Position numbers and translations under genes: made by a program. Below the pieces are notes generated by a model. The model saw nothing but the letters and a program-made list of their open reading frames with translations. It made no database searches and was not told the origin of the DNA. This document shows, one piece after another, positions 37,714-47,004 of a stretch of 64,000 bases of DNA (the stretch's first letter is position 1; the number at the start of each line of letters is the position of its first letter). Source of the DNA: Lachnospiraceae bacterium C6A11 (GTDB taxonomy: Bacteria > Bacillota > Clostridia > Lachnospirales > Lachnospiraceae); NCBI GenBank assembly GCA_000702245.1, contig JNKY01000014.1, positions 184,874-248,873 on the forward strand, in the 5' to 3' direction.

Positions 37714-39060
37714 TTCGATCTCCAAGAATCCCTCGATAGCCTTCCTCGCTTCAGCTATAGAAATACCCTCAGCTTCCGCAATCTTCCTGGCGTCTTCGTA
37801 TTCTATCTTGCTTCTCTCAACTCCGTATCCGGAAACCTTCTTCACAGAAACCTCGCCATACGGAGTATTTTTCTTCAGGGTAGTCCTGTCCAGAACATAT
37901 CTCTCACATATTTTCTGCCTGATACCGATGGTGGATGTGAGTCTAAATATCTCTCTGACCATCTGCTCCTTATCATCCATACTGCATATCACAGAAAGCA
38001 GTATTCCCGGTCTGCCCTTCTTCATATCCACCGATGCAGAAAATACATCCCTGGCGCCTTGCTTCATCAGCTCTTCTTTTGCGAAGCCAAGCTCCTCACC
38101 GGTCATATCATCAATATTACATTCAAGCGTGCAAACCGTATCTGTCGATCCAGCCATCTCTCCAAGCATAGCACGAACACAGTTTGCAGCCTTAAAATCC
38201 TTACTGCCCATTCCATAGCCGATCTTATCAACGGTCATCACAGGCATATTTCCGAATTCATCTGCAAAGGTTTTTATTAGAGCGGCGCCTGTAGGTGTAC
38301 AAAGCTCGCCCTCAATTCTACCGCCGTAAACAGGAATACCCTTTAATATGTGTGCTGTTGCAGGTGCCGGCACCGGAAGCACGCCGTGCATACAATGCAC
38401 CTTGCCCGAGCCCACATGAACCGCTGTCGCAACAACCCTGTCCGGCTTTATCATATCCATCAGCATGCAGACTGCAGTTATATCTGCAACCGCATCCATG
38501 GTTCCAACCTCGTGGAAATGTATCTCCTCCACAGTCTTTCCATGAACTGTACTTTCCGCCTCTGCGATCAGCTTATAAACCGCCAGGATCTTCTCCTTAA
38601 CATTTTCCGGAATCCCAAACTCGCCCACCATATCTCTGATATCCTGCATGGATGTGTGGTGATGGTGATGTCCGTGTTCATCGTCATGGTGATGGTGATT
38701 GTGATGGTCATGTTCATCGTGATGGTGATTGTGATGGTCATGTTCATCGTCGTGATGGTGATGTCCGTGGTCATCGTCGTGATGGTGTCCGTGTTCGTCA
38801 TCGTGATGGTGATGATGATCATGCTCGTGGTGGTCGTGAGAATGCTCCTCAACTCCATCAACTGTTACGCGAAAGTGGGTTCCTGTGATACCACATTTAA
38901 CACTCTCCTCAGCAGCAAGCTCCACCTTTTTCTCCGAAAATACAGCCTTCATCTTCTCTATAAAGCTCTTCTTCTCGTTATCATCCAATAGTTCATATAA
39001 CGACGCTGCAAGCATATCTCCCGCAGCACCCATTCCAAGATCAAAATATAGAACCTTCAT
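37711..39060 (-). CDS. larC: Nickel pincer cofactor synthesis protein LarC, with long His-rich segment
   Basis: LarC inserts nickel into the pyridinium bis-thiocarboxylate mononucleotide cofactor. It begins MKVLYFDLGMGAAGDM, the family N-terminus. GGAGG stands 9 bases before ATG 39060, so the in-frame start at 39084 is rejected. The middle third contains about 65 residues that are almost entirely His, Asp and Glu in irregular HDHH/HDDEHGHH repeats (about residues 78-140), a presumed metal store. Downstream motifs include HFHEVGTMDAVADI and TPTGAALIKT. It is continuous here, whereas some species split it in two by programmed frameshift. It follows larB by 105 bases. Confidence 0.94.
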   Translation of the reverse strand: MKVLYFDLGMGAAGDMLAASLYELLDDNEKKSFIEKMKAVFSEKKVELAAEESVKCGITGTHFRVTVDGVEEHSHDHHEHDHHHHHDDEHGHHHDDDHGHHHHDDEHDHHNHHHDEHDHHNHHHHDDEHGHHHHHTSMQDIRDMVGEFGIPENVKEKILAVYKLIAEAESTVHGKTVEEIHFHEVGTMDAVADITAVCMLMDMIKPDRVVATAVHVGSGKVHCMHGVLPVPAPATAHILKGIPVYGGRIEGELCTPTGAALIKTFADEFGNMPVMTVDKIGYGMGSKDFKAANCVRAMLGEMAGSTDTVCTLECNIDDMTGEELGFAKEELMKQGARDVFSASVDMKKGRPGILLSVICSMDDKEQMVREIFRLTSTIGIRQKICERYVLDRTTLKKNTPYGEVSVKKVSGYGVERSKIEYEDARKIAEAEGISIAEARKAIEGFLEIE

Positions 39061-39165
39061 GATCTTATTCCTCCGTACAACCATCTAACAATCACACACT
39101 TATTCAGCATGATAATTCCATCTGCATGACATCCGTCTACTTCTTCATCATGTATCGGCCAACTC

Positions 39166-39915
39166 TCACGACATATGATTTATCATACTCGCCTGATAAC
39201 CTGCGCCAAAACCATTATCAATATTTACAACCGAAACACCGCTGGCACAGCTGTTCATCATTGAAAGAAGAGCCGACAGCCCCTCAAAGGATGCACCGTA
39301 ACCAACACTTGTCGGTACTGCGATAACAGGGCATGAAGCAAGTCCGCCAACAACACTTGCCAGCGCGCCTTCCATTCCGGCAATGGCAATTATCACTCTC
39401 GCACCCATAATCTCATCGATATGATCCAGCAGTCTGTGAAGTCCCGCAACACCGGCGTCATATATCCTTACAACATTATTACCAAGGAATTCAGCCGTCC
39501 TTGCGGCCTCCTCAGCCACCGGAATATCACTGGTTCCGGCAGTAATAACTGCAATATATCCCTTCGCATCTACCGGCAGATTCCCGCCAATAACCGCCAG
39601 CCTTGCGTCCTCGTAGTATTTATAATTTGAAATAAGACTCTTCTCAACCTCAGCAGCCTTCTCCTTATCCATTCTTGTAATAAGGATATGCTCCTGCCCG
39701 CTTTCTCTCATCGCCAAGACTATCCCGGCTATCTGCTCCGCAGTTTTACCCGCGCCATAGATCACTTCATTTGCGCCCTGCCTCAGCCCTCTGTGAGTAT
39801 CAAGCTTTGCAAAGCCCATATCAACGAATGGCGCCCTCTTTAAATATAGCAGCACTTCATCCTCACTGATCGATCCGGCCTTATATTCTTCAAGTAATAT
39901 CTTTATATCCTTCAA
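39166..39915 (-). CDS. larB: Pyridinium-3,5-biscarboxylic acid mononucleotide synthase LarB
   Basis: LarB carboxylates and hydrolyses nicotinic acid adenine dinucleotide as the first step to the nickel pincer cofactor. The 249 residues end in a PurE-like fold with ITAGTSDIPVAEEAARTA, IAGMEGALASVVGGL and PTSVGYGASFEGLSALL, all characteristic. The N-terminal helical part includes DTHRGLRQGANEVIYG. It lies between larE and larC in the same direction, 13 bases after larE. Confidence 0.94.
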   Translation of the reverse strand: MKDIKILLEEYKAGSISEDEVLLYLKRAPFVDMGFAKLDTHRGLRQGANEVIYGAGKTAEQIAGIVLAMRESGQEHILITRMDKEKAAEVEKSLISNYKYYEDARLAVIGGNLPVDAKGYIAVITAGTSDIPVAEEAARTAEFLGNNVVRIYDAGVAGLHRLLDHIDEIMGARVIIAIAGMEGALASVVGGLASCPVIAVPTSVGYGASFEGLSALLSMMNSCASGVSVVNIDNGFGAGYQASMINHMS

Positions 39916-39928
39916 TATTTCCGACCCT

Positions 39929-40726
39929 CTAAACCTCCGGATTAAGACTTCCTGTTCTGTAGCCCATAAGATCTATGGTGATGTATTTAAAACCGAGATC
40001 ACGATATTTCTCAGTGATAACTCTGCGACTGACCTCTCTGACCGTAAACTCGATATCCTCCGGAAGAACCTCGATCCTTGCCAGTTCATTGTTATGAACT
40101 CTGACTCTGTACTGCTTAAGTCCGAGTGATCTTAAAACCTCTTCAGCCTGCTCGATCCTGCCGAGCAGATCTTCCGTTATCTCCTCGCCGAAAGGTACTC
40201 TCGTAGCAAGGCATGAAAAAGAATTCTTATCAAAGGTCGGGACATTCAGCATCTTCGAATAATTCCTGATGTCCTCCTTGGTGAAGCCGTAGGCAAGAAG
40301 AGGACTCAGTATACCGAGTTCCTGAACAGCTCTCATGCCCGGTCTGTAATCCTGCATATCGTCCTTATTTGTTCCCTCGATGACCGTGTCGATACCCTCA
40401 GCAGCAGCAAGCTCCTTGATCTTTCCAAATATATGTTTCTTGCAGTAATAGCATCTCTCATCAACATTTGATGCATATTCCGGAATGCTCAGCTCATCAG
40501 ATTCAAATATGATATGTCTGATACCATTCTCCTTGCAGTAATCCTCTGCCTCCTTGATCTCAACACCCGGAACCCCCGGCGACTTTGCAGTGATTGCCAC
40601 ACATTTATCACCCATCAGGTCGTGGCACATCTTGAGCAGAAAGGTTGAATCAACCCCTGCCGAAAATGCAACCGCAATACTGTCGAATCTGTTCAGATAT
40701 TTTCTAAGTCCCTCGTACTTCTCCAT
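39929..40726 (-). CDS. larE: Sacrificial sulfur transferase LarE
   Basis: LarE is a PP-loop enzyme that supplies sulfur to the nickel pincer cofactor. The PP-loop is VAFSAGVDSTFL; CYYCKK and SCLATRVPFG hold the conserved Cys residues, the latter near the position of the sacrificial Cys. The ribosome site AGGGG fits ATG 40726 (8 bases) better than the GTG at 40735. It is the first of larE-larB-larC. The racemase LarA, the classic user of the cofactor, is not in the window. Confidence 0.93.
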   Translation of the reverse strand: MEKYEGLRKYLNRFDSIAVAFSAGVDSTFLLKMCHDLMGDKCVAITAKSPGVPGVEIKEAEDYCKENGIRHIIFESDELSIPEYASNVDERCYYCKKHIFGKIKELAAAEGIDTVIEGTNKDDMQDYRPGMRAVQELGILSPLLAYGFTKEDIRNYSKMLNVPTFDKNSFSCLATRVPFGEEITEDLLGRIEQAEEVLRSLGLKQYRVRVHNNELARIEVLPEDIEFTVREVSRRVITEKYRDLGFKYITIDLMGYRTGSLNPEV

Positions 40727-40780
40727 TCTGTTCACCCCTATCCTTCTTTAAAGCTCATCACCGCCCTGTTCTTGCAGTGA

Positions 40781-41647
40781 TCATTTTGTTTCATATACAT
40801 CCTTAAAATGCTTTGTCTCCAACACCTCATAGGCAGCCGTCTTGTCTATGATATTTTTCAGAAGCCCGTCCAACTCCGTCCCCTCCCGGTAATCGGCAGG
40901 TGCAAAATACCTTATCCTGTTATCCCGGAGCATCTTATAAACCCTGTCCTTATTCATCGTTTCAGGATTGTAAACTCCTATCGAATGGCCGCCATTTATA
41001 TTTACAAGCTTCATGCACGGTATGTCCGTATCGCTGTCGCCTATATATACCATATTTCTGAAAGGCACCCTCATGTTTTCCGGCGCAAAATACTCATTCA
41101 CTCCGTTATCATTTATATCCAGCACGCCCTTCTCTATCCTGAAGAGATACTGCGTCTTGTTGGTATAATTGATGACCTGCGCCGGCCAGGTGGCAACGCC
41201 TCTGTCATCGTAGAAGAAAGAGCTTGCATATATCTTCTTAAATACGCCCTTCTTCGCAATTTCAGTGCCCTCGATCATTTCCTTCAGCCCCGAGGAAATG
41301 ATATAATGTTCAACCGTGATGCCCTTCTCTCTCCCATATTCGTTGAGCCGGTCAAACCACTCCTCAACTCCCGGAAAAAGCACCACCTTACTGCCGTATT
41401 CCTGCAGCTTCTCCCTGTTAAATACAAGTCTGCCTCTCGCCTCATCCATCATGACATACATGTAAGCAAGATTGCTGTCCATCTCATTTTTCTCGGCAAG
41501 GATATTTGTCTTCTTCCAGAATTCTCCAACATCATATCCGACCGATTGTATATAACCCTGTGCCTGCATATCAGTAGGCGAAAGTGTTTTATCAAAGTCA
41601 TAGCATATCGCCAGGACCGTATCTTTTCTTCCACTGAACCCGGACAT
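40781..41647 (-). CDS. HAD-superfamily phosphatase (PSP-like)
   Basis: 288 residues. Motif I is CYDFDKTLSPTDMQ, motif II Ser lies in YIISSGLKEMIEG, and the motif IV acidic pair is in MVYIGDSDTDIPCM. A helical cap lies between motifs I and II, as in phosphoserine-phosphatase-like HADs. The gene sits 51 bases after cbiA and 54 before larE. A role in corrinoid or nucleotide-cofactor metabolism is possible but only by position. AGGGGGTG precedes the ATG. Confidence 0.88.
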   Translation of the reverse strand: MSGFSGRKDTVLAICYDFDKTLSPTDMQAQGYIQSVGYDVGEFWKKTNILAEKNEMDSNLAYMYVMMDEARGRLVFNREKLQEYGSKVVLFPGVEEWFDRLNEYGREKGITVEHYIISSGLKEMIEGTEIAKKGVFKKIYASSFFYDDRGVATWPAQVINYTNKTQYLFRIEKGVLDINDNGVNEYFAPENMRVPFRNMVYIGDSDTDIPCMKLVNINGGHSIGVYNPETMNKDRVYKMLRDNRIRYFAPADYREGTELDGLLKNIIDKTAAYEVLETKHFKDVYETK

Positions 41648-41698
41648 ATTTCACCCCCTCTGTCTTCACTCTGCTGCCCAATCAATATTTCTCAGTGC

Positions 41699-43078
41699 CT
41701 ACCTTCCGGAACTACCGTCGTATCTCATAGCCTCTTCAATGAAGTGATAAACAAACTCCGGATTTGACGGATAATAAATATGCGGGAAGCCCATCCACGA
41801 CACCGGACCTACCTTGATCTCGTCCCATGCACTTCCTGAAACCGGCTTCTCGACGATACATGAGATGCCGTTGTCCGTACTGTCGAAATAATGGAATTCA
41901 TGTCCCTTGATCCTCTCCGAATCACCGAGGAAGCGTCTCTCCTTCTCCTCGATATTTACGTAGCCGAAGCGCACCAGCCGTCCCATATTTTTGCATTTGC
42001 CGTGTATTACGCCGCACATCTTATATTCCGCGCCGTTATCGTCCTCAATCACATCATGCATATACATAAATCCGCCGCATTCCGCAATAACGGGCATACC
42101 GTTCTTTATCGCCGAGCGGATACTGTTTATCATATTCAGATTTCTCGAAAGCGCCGGAAGATGCAGCTCCGGATATCCTCCATAAAAGATCATTCCGGAT
42201 ATTCCCTCCGGGAGTATGTCATCGTAAATAGGCGAGAACGGAACCAGCTCCGCGCCTGCTGCCCTGAGCATCCTCAGGTTATCCTCGTAGAAGAAGCTGA
42301 AGGCTTCATCGCTGGCAACACCTATCCTAACCTTGGAATCCCCTGTGATATTTTTCACCTGGAAGCCGTACACCGGCAGCGATTCTGCCATATCACAGAT
42401 ACGGATAAGTTCCTGCAGGTCGATAGTCTTGTCGAGTATCCTCGCCAGGTTGTCCAGACTTTCCGAAAGACCGCCTATCTCATCCGGACTCTTCAGCCCA
42501 AGATGTCTGCTGTCGAATCTAAGCTCCTTCGAAACAGGAAGATAGCCCACAGGACTTATACCCAGCTCACTCCTGACAAGTGGCTCGATCATCTTATATA
42601 CTTTTTCACTCATTTTATTGAAAATAACACCTTTGATCAGATGCTCCCTGTCATAACGAAGGAAGCCTGAGACAAGTGGAATGACGGATCTGCTCATACC
42701 GTGAGCGTCCACCACTAAGATCACAGGAATACGAAGTTTATCGGCCAGATCATAAGAAGAACCCTCCTCCTTGATACCGCCGAGACCGTCATAGAGTCCC
42801 ATGACTCCCTCTACAACGGAAATATCATGATTATAGTTTTCTTCAGGCTGCTGATAAAGCGCCCTGGTCATTTCCTTACCGGTAAAAAATGTATCGAGAT
42901 TTCTCGACGGAATGCCGAGAACCCTTCTGTGAAACATCGGATCGATATAATCCGGACCGCACTTAAAAGCACGCGGCTTATAACCCTTCTTTTTGAGAAG
43001 GCTGATCATTCCGCATGTAATAAGAGTCTTTCCGCTGCCCGAACCGGGAGCAGCTATCATAAATGCCGGTTCTCTCAT
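41699..43078 (-). CDS. cbiA: Cobyrinic acid a,c-diamide synthase
   Basis: CbiA amidates the a and c side chains of cobyrinate using glutamine and ATP. The 459 residues carry the P-loop APGSGSGKTLITCGM, the CGPDYIDPMFH motif, VVEGVMGLYDG, and the C-terminal glutamine amidotransferase with Cys in VIAECGGFMYMHD and GGYPELHLPAL. AGGGGG is 5-6 bases before ATG 43078; the in-frame GTG at 43111 has no site. It follows cbiET by 64 bases. Confidence 0.95.
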   Translation of the reverse strand: MREPAFMIAAPGSGSGKTLITCGMISLLKKKGYKPRAFKCGPDYIDPMFHRRVLGIPSRNLDTFFTGKEMTRALYQQPEENYNHDISVVEGVMGLYDGLGGIKEEGSSYDLADKLRIPVILVVDAHGMSRSVIPLVSGFLRYDREHLIKGVIFNKMSEKVYKMIEPLVRSELGISPVGYLPVSKELRFDSRHLGLKSPDEIGGLSESLDNLARILDKTIDLQELIRICDMAESLPVYGFQVKNITGDSKVRIGVASDEAFSFFYEDNLRMLRAAGAELVPFSPIYDDILPEGISGMIFYGGYPELHLPALSRNLNMINSIRSAIKNGMPVIAECGGFMYMHDVIEDDNGAEYKMCGVIHGKCKNMGRLVRFGYVNIEEKERRFLGDSERIKGHEFHYFDSTDNGISCIVEKPVSGSAWDEIKVGPVSWMGFPHIYYPSNPEFVYHFIEEAMRYDGSSGR

Positions 43079-43142
43079 TCGCACCCCCTTGACTACTACA
43101 ACACCCACCAACAGTACCGTAGTCCTTCTGACGAAAACCTAT

Positions 43143-44594
43143 TTAATCCTCCGTTAAGTTAAACGCTGCAACCATAATATCATTTTCTTTTTTCATCACA
43201 TGCTGCCCGCCAAGCTTTGCCAGCCTGGAAATACTGACCTCCACGATATCCGGTTCAGAGACCGTCCCTTCATCGAGAAGCTTCATTATCTCATTCTTTG
43301 TTTCAACCGTGATAGCAGTCATGCATACTCTGATATCTCTGTTATAGCTCCTTAACAGATTTATTATATCACGAAGACGCCCTTCTGTTCCACCTATAAA
43401 AACGCGGTCAGGAGGATTTTTTTTCATTAATTCTATGTTGGTTTCATCCTGCAGTTTATTCTCCTGATCACCGGCGTTGACCACTTCATCAGAACCCGCA
43501 GCAAGAAGCACTTCACCCGCTTCTCCAACAACCGGATAAATATTCCGAAGTCCGAACTTATCCATATTTCTTCTAAGAAGTTTTACCCTGTCGGCCTTCT
43601 TTTCTATCGCAAATACCTTTATATCCGGCGATATTCCTGCCGCATCGATGGTCACGCCTCCGGTACCGCTGCCGATATCATAAAATGTACAGCCCTTAAA
43701 TAATCTAAGCTTACTGAGTACTATCTCCCGAATCTCTTCCTTAGTGATCGGAACCCCTTCCTCTCTCAGATATTCATCCGTAGGTATCCCATAAGACAAC
43801 TGTTTTGTCCTCGGTGCATAATTCCTGATAAATACCGTATAGAGTCCCTCCTGAAGCTCCGGAAGCCCTTCACCTGCTCCGACTCTGAAAAGCTTCTCAT
43901 CCTCGTAGGAAAGCCTGTATCCGAAGAACGCCTCTGCATCCCTGAAATCCTTCAGGTTTTTAACCAGCTTCTTTACATCCTCTAAACCTGAAAGAAGTAC
44001 AAAGGTCTTATCATTATATCTTACCGCATCACGCACCAAAGGAAGGGTCTCCTCAAAGTCCCTTCCATGTAAGCTCAGTATCTCTGCATCCTGCCATGAA
44101 ACCTTAAGTCTTGCGGCAAGATAAGAAACCGACGATATTCCCGGCATGATATCTATATCCACCTGAACCTCCGGATGCTCACGCTTCAGCGAGAAAGTCC
44201 ATTCACGGAGCCTCAGATATGCCTTCTCGGCACCACTGTAGAAGCCCGAATCACCCGAATAGATAAATACTGCATTTATTATTATTTCTGCAGTCACCGA
44301 ATGATCTTTCGTATCACCATTAATCTGTTTTGTAGAATCAGTCACATCACCGTTTATCTGTTCAGCAGAATCATTCTCTGTACACCGAATCATGCCCTCC
44401 AGTGCCTCGATCATATCGTTAACCCGATATGTATCCACCACCTTCTGTGTCCGGACATCCGAAAACGGAGCGCTGAGTCTTGCAGCTCCGAACACCATAT
44501 CAGCCTTATTAATTTTTTCCCTGACCTCTCCAGTCAGACAGCCGGGATCACCCATCCCGGCTCCGACTAAGGTTATGCTTATCTTTATAACCAT
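43143..44594 (-). CDS. cbiET: CbiE-CbiT fusion: precorrin-7 C5-methyltransferase and C15-methyltransferase/decarboxylase
   Basis: 483 residues. The N-terminal half is a tetrapyrrole methylase (ITLVGAGMGDPGCLTG; LLSGLEDVKKL). The C-terminal half is CbiT, a class I methyltransferase with GCTFYDIGSGTGGVTID and FIGGTEGRLRDI. Together they convert cobalt-precorrin-7 to -8. Two acidic inserts interrupt the domains: one near residue 80 made of two 11-residue units (NDSAEQINGD/TDSTKQINGD), and one near 375 before PPDRVFIGG. AAGGA suits ATG 44594. The gene starts 12 bases after DUF4097 with no visible terminator, so it may be read from the ABC/two-component operon. Confidence 0.93.
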   Translation of the reverse strand: MVIKISITLVGAGMGDPGCLTGEVREKINKADMVFGAARLSAPFSDVRTQKVVDTYRVNDMIEALEGMIRCTENDSAEQINGDVTDSTKQINGDTKDHSVTAEIIINAVFIYSGDSGFYSGAEKAYLRLREWTFSLKREHPEVQVDIDIMPGISSVSYLAARLKVSWQDAEILSLHGRDFEETLPLVRDAVRYNDKTFVLLSGLEDVKKLVKNLKDFRDAEAFFGYRLSYEDEKLFRVGAGEGLPELQEGLYTVFIRNYAPRTKQLSYGIPTDEYLREEGVPITKEEIREIVLSKLRLFKGCTFYDIGSGTGGVTIDAAGISPDIKVFAIEKKADRVKLLRRNMDKFGLRNIYPVVGEAGEVLLAAGSDEVVNAGDQENKLQDETNIELMKKNPPDRVFIGGTEGRLRDIINLLRSYNRDIRVCMTAITVETKNEIMKLLDEGTVSEPDIVEVSISRLAKLGGQHVMKKENDIMVAAFNLTED

Positions 44595-44606
44595 CACTAA
44601 TCCTTA

Positions 44607-45458
44607 TTATTTTAATGTGTATTTGATAGTAATATCGCCTGTATCTGTTGTAAGCTTGCAAGCACCGCCTGTAAGGGTTTCAGGAACCTTTACATCACCT
44701 GTATCAGCTTTTGCCACGAAGACCTTATCACTAAGGATAGTCCCTTCGATATCACCTGTATCTGTTCTGGCAACTATTGTTGCGGCATCAATATCCTTGA
44801 AGATCACATCACCTGTATCTGTATCAATGTTCAGATCACCTTTTGCGATCATATCTGTAAGAACAATATCGCCTGTATCTGTTCTCGTCTTAATATTGTT
44901 GCATCTTACTGTATCGATATCGACATCACCTGTATCTACGTCAACTACAACATCCTCGCATGTAAGATTAAATATTGTTACATCGCCAGTATCTGTTGTA
45001 AGCTTAATATTACCATCTACAGGTATAGAATACACTCCGATATCTCCTGTATCTGACTTTACAGTGATTGCATAATACACATCCTCAGGAAGGTATACCG
45101 TCATCTTGCGTTCACCTGTATAGAAAACGAAGGATCCAATAAAATCATACCATTTTCTCTTGTCCTTTTCCTTAATCCTGAGTGTTCCGTTATCAACCGA
45201 AACTTCTACCTTGATATTCTTTGATTCTGCGTAATCTACTCTGCAGAAGTTGTCTTTTGATTTTTTGATAACTACGTCACTTACATTACTTTCAATACTC
45301 ACTATTTCTACGTCAGATGCTGTTTCAAAATGCTTTTTATTGATCTTCTCTCTTGTAAGCTTCTTATAATCAAAGCCCAGCATTGCAAATCCTGCAAAGC
45401 CAACTATCATTCCGAGTCCTATCAAAAGAATTGCTGTATATTTTAATGTCTTCCCCAT
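44607..45458 (-). CDS. DUF4097 beta-helix surface protein
   Basis: 283 residues: one N-terminal membrane helix (about 7-28) and then a repetitive extracytoplasmic beta-solenoid. The motif DTGD[IV] occurs eight times at intervals of about 12-24 residues (for example SDTGDIGV, TTDTGDVTI, DTDTGDVIF), encoded by nearly the same codons each time. This is the DUF4097 'putative adhesin' type, usually found with PspC-, DUF1700- or LiaF-like envelope stress genes. Its start overlaps the last base of the DUF1700 gene. Function is unknown. Confidence 0.88.
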   Translation of the reverse strand: MGKTLKYTAILLIGLGMIVGFAGFAMLGFDYKKLTREKINKKHFETASDVEIVSIESNVSDVVIKKSKDNFCRVDYAESKNIKVEVSVDNGTLRIKEKDKRKWYDFIGSFVFYTGERKMTVYLPEDVYYAITVKSDTGDIGVYSIPVDGNIKLTTDTGDVTIFNLTCEDVVVDVDTGDVDIDTVRCNNIKTRTDTGDIVLTDMIAKGDLNIDTDTGDVIFKDIDAATIVARTDTGDIEGTILSDKVFVAKADTGDVKVPETLTGGACKLTTDTGDITIKYTLK

Positions 45459-46177
45459 TATGCTGTCCTCCCTCTGAAAAGTCTTGCAACAGCTGTAAAC
45501 ATGCCCTTAATAACCTTTACGCTGAACGTTGCCATTGCTTTAACCACCGGAAATATTAAAAGTCCGATGCCGGCAAGTATAAATCCTGCCCCAAGCGTTA
45601 CAAGTCCAAATGCAACCTTTCCTGAAAGGATGCATGTGATCAGTCCAACGATAGAACCGATTCCTGCACCAACAAAACCAACTGCTATTCCACAGGCTCC
45701 TACAAGAAGTCCGAATAAAAGTCCGCAGGCACCTATGAAAAGTCCGAATGCTGTAGCTGCTGCTGCGATGATGAATGGGAAGCAGATGATAATGAGTATC
45801 ACCTTAAGAGCTGTATTTCCGCTCTTCTTTTCGTATCTTCTGTTATCGTCATGGGAATCATAGCTTCCTGACTGTGATCTTCTTCTGTTATTATTCTCTG
45901 ACGAACGATTATCATTCGCCTCACCCTTATAATAAGCGGTTGTTGCAAGCGGCTTGCTATTCTCCTTCTTTGGAACAAGTTCCTCATTCTCAACCAGAAT
46001 CTTAAGTGCTACGTCACCCGGATCTCCGATCGAAGCAACTGCATCCTCCTCAGACATTCCGTCTTCCATAAAAGCGTCTATCTTTTCACTATACTCGTCA
46101 ATGAAGCGATCTCTGTCTTCCTCAGGAAGTGCCTTTAATCTGGCCTTCAATGCCTCAAGGAATTCAATCTTGTTCAT
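45458..46177 (-). CDS. DUF1700/HAAS-domain membrane protein
   Basis: 239 residues. The N-terminal 60 residues form the HAAS signalling helix bundle (LEALKARLKALPEEDRDRFI, then a SEEDAVASIGDPGDVA motif). A polar Asn/Ser/Arg linker follows, then several Gly-rich membrane helices (about 125-215). Such proteins typically work with DUF4097 partners under a PadR or two-component regulator; here the latter is encoded just upstream. GGAGGAAAAGGGAG precedes the ATG. The 150 bases before it contain only a weak AT-rich palindrome (TTAAAAACCGGTTTTTTAA) after the regulator gene. Confidence 0.86.
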   Translation of the reverse strand: MNKIEFLEALKARLKALPEEDRDRFIDEYSEKIDAFMEDGMSEEDAVASIGDPGDVALKILVENEELVPKKENSKPLATTAYYKGEANDNRSSENNNRRRSQSGSYDSHDDNRRYEKKSGNTALKVILIIICFPFIIAAAATAFGLFIGACGLLFGLLVGACGIAVGFVGAGIGSIVGLITCILSGKVAFGLVTLGAGFILAGIGLLIFPVVKAMATFSVKVIKGMFTAVARLFRGRTA

Positions 46178-46327
46178 CTCCCTTTTCCTCCTTCACAATT
46201 GTCCTTTATGCTAAAGATTTTTGTCTTTCTTTCGTTCGACAAGTTGATAATAACAGTCAAAGATTAAAAAATCATTAAAACGAGTTAATATTTGAATTAA
46301 AAATTAAAAAACCGGTTTTTAATCTGA

Positions 46328-46969
46328 TTATGCATTTTTTCGGCCTGTAAGGTAGTAAACCGCAAGCGCAGTTCTGTGAGACAGATTCTCCTTAGAGAGT
46401 ATTCCTGTTATATAATTCTTAACCGTTCCCTCGGAGATGAAAAGCCTGTCCGCTATCTCTTTATTTGACAGTCCCTCGGCCACAGCCTTAATAACCTCAA
46501 GCTCTCTTTCCGAATAAGCTGAACCGTCAAAGCCACCTGCTGCACCTGTTCCGGCTGCCGTACTTGCCAGGTTTTCAAGTATATTCTCCTCCATGACACC
46601 GGTTCCGTTATAAACCGACTTGATCATCTGCTTAAGGTGATCCGGCGTATGATTCTTGATAAGGTAGCCCTTCGCGCCGTTCTTCAGTGCCTGCCTGACC
46701 AGCTGGTCATCATCGAAGGTCGTAAGTATCAGAACCTTGCCCAGATCCTTCTCAACTATATATTTCGTTGCCTCTATACCGTCCATCTCCGGCATCTGTA
46801 TATCCATGATAAATACATCCGGCTTCGACTTCTGTGCTATCTCAATGGCCTCTCTTCCGTTTGCCGCTGTGCCGATAACTTCAAATTCCGGATCCACATC
46901 AAGAATTATCTTCATTCCGTCTCTGACAAAATCACTGTCGTCTGCAATTATAACTTTTATCTTATCCAT
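46328..46969 (-). CDS. NarL/LuxR-family response regulator
   Basis: 213 residues: a receiver domain with IIADDSDFVRDGM at the N-terminus and acceptor Asp in VFIMDIQMPEMDG (residue 54 or so), a Gly/Ala linker, then a LuxR-type HTH (SERELEVIKAVAEGLSNKEI and FISEGTVKNYI). It follows its cognate histidine kinase by 35 bases. Probable targets are the ABC exporter and the DUF1700/DUF4097 genes around it (inference). Confidence 0.93.
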   Translation of the reverse strand: MDKIKVIIADDSDFVRDGMKIILDVDPEFEVIGTAANGREAIEIAQKSKPDVFIMDIQMPEMDGIEATKYIVEKDLGKVLILTTFDDDQLVRQALKNGAKGYLIKNHTPDHLKQMIKSVYNGTGVMEENILENLASTAAGTGAAGGFDGSAYSERELEVIKAVAEGLSNKEIADRLFISEGTVKNYITGILSKENLSHRTALAVYYLTGRKNA

Positions 46970-47004
46970 GCTTTACCCTGTCTCCCTTCAATACCTATAC
47001 GCTC

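Noticed and set aside
38640..38850. Short regular repeats resembling a CRISPR array or satellite
   Set aside because: They translate in frame as the His-rich part of LarC and have no unique spacers.
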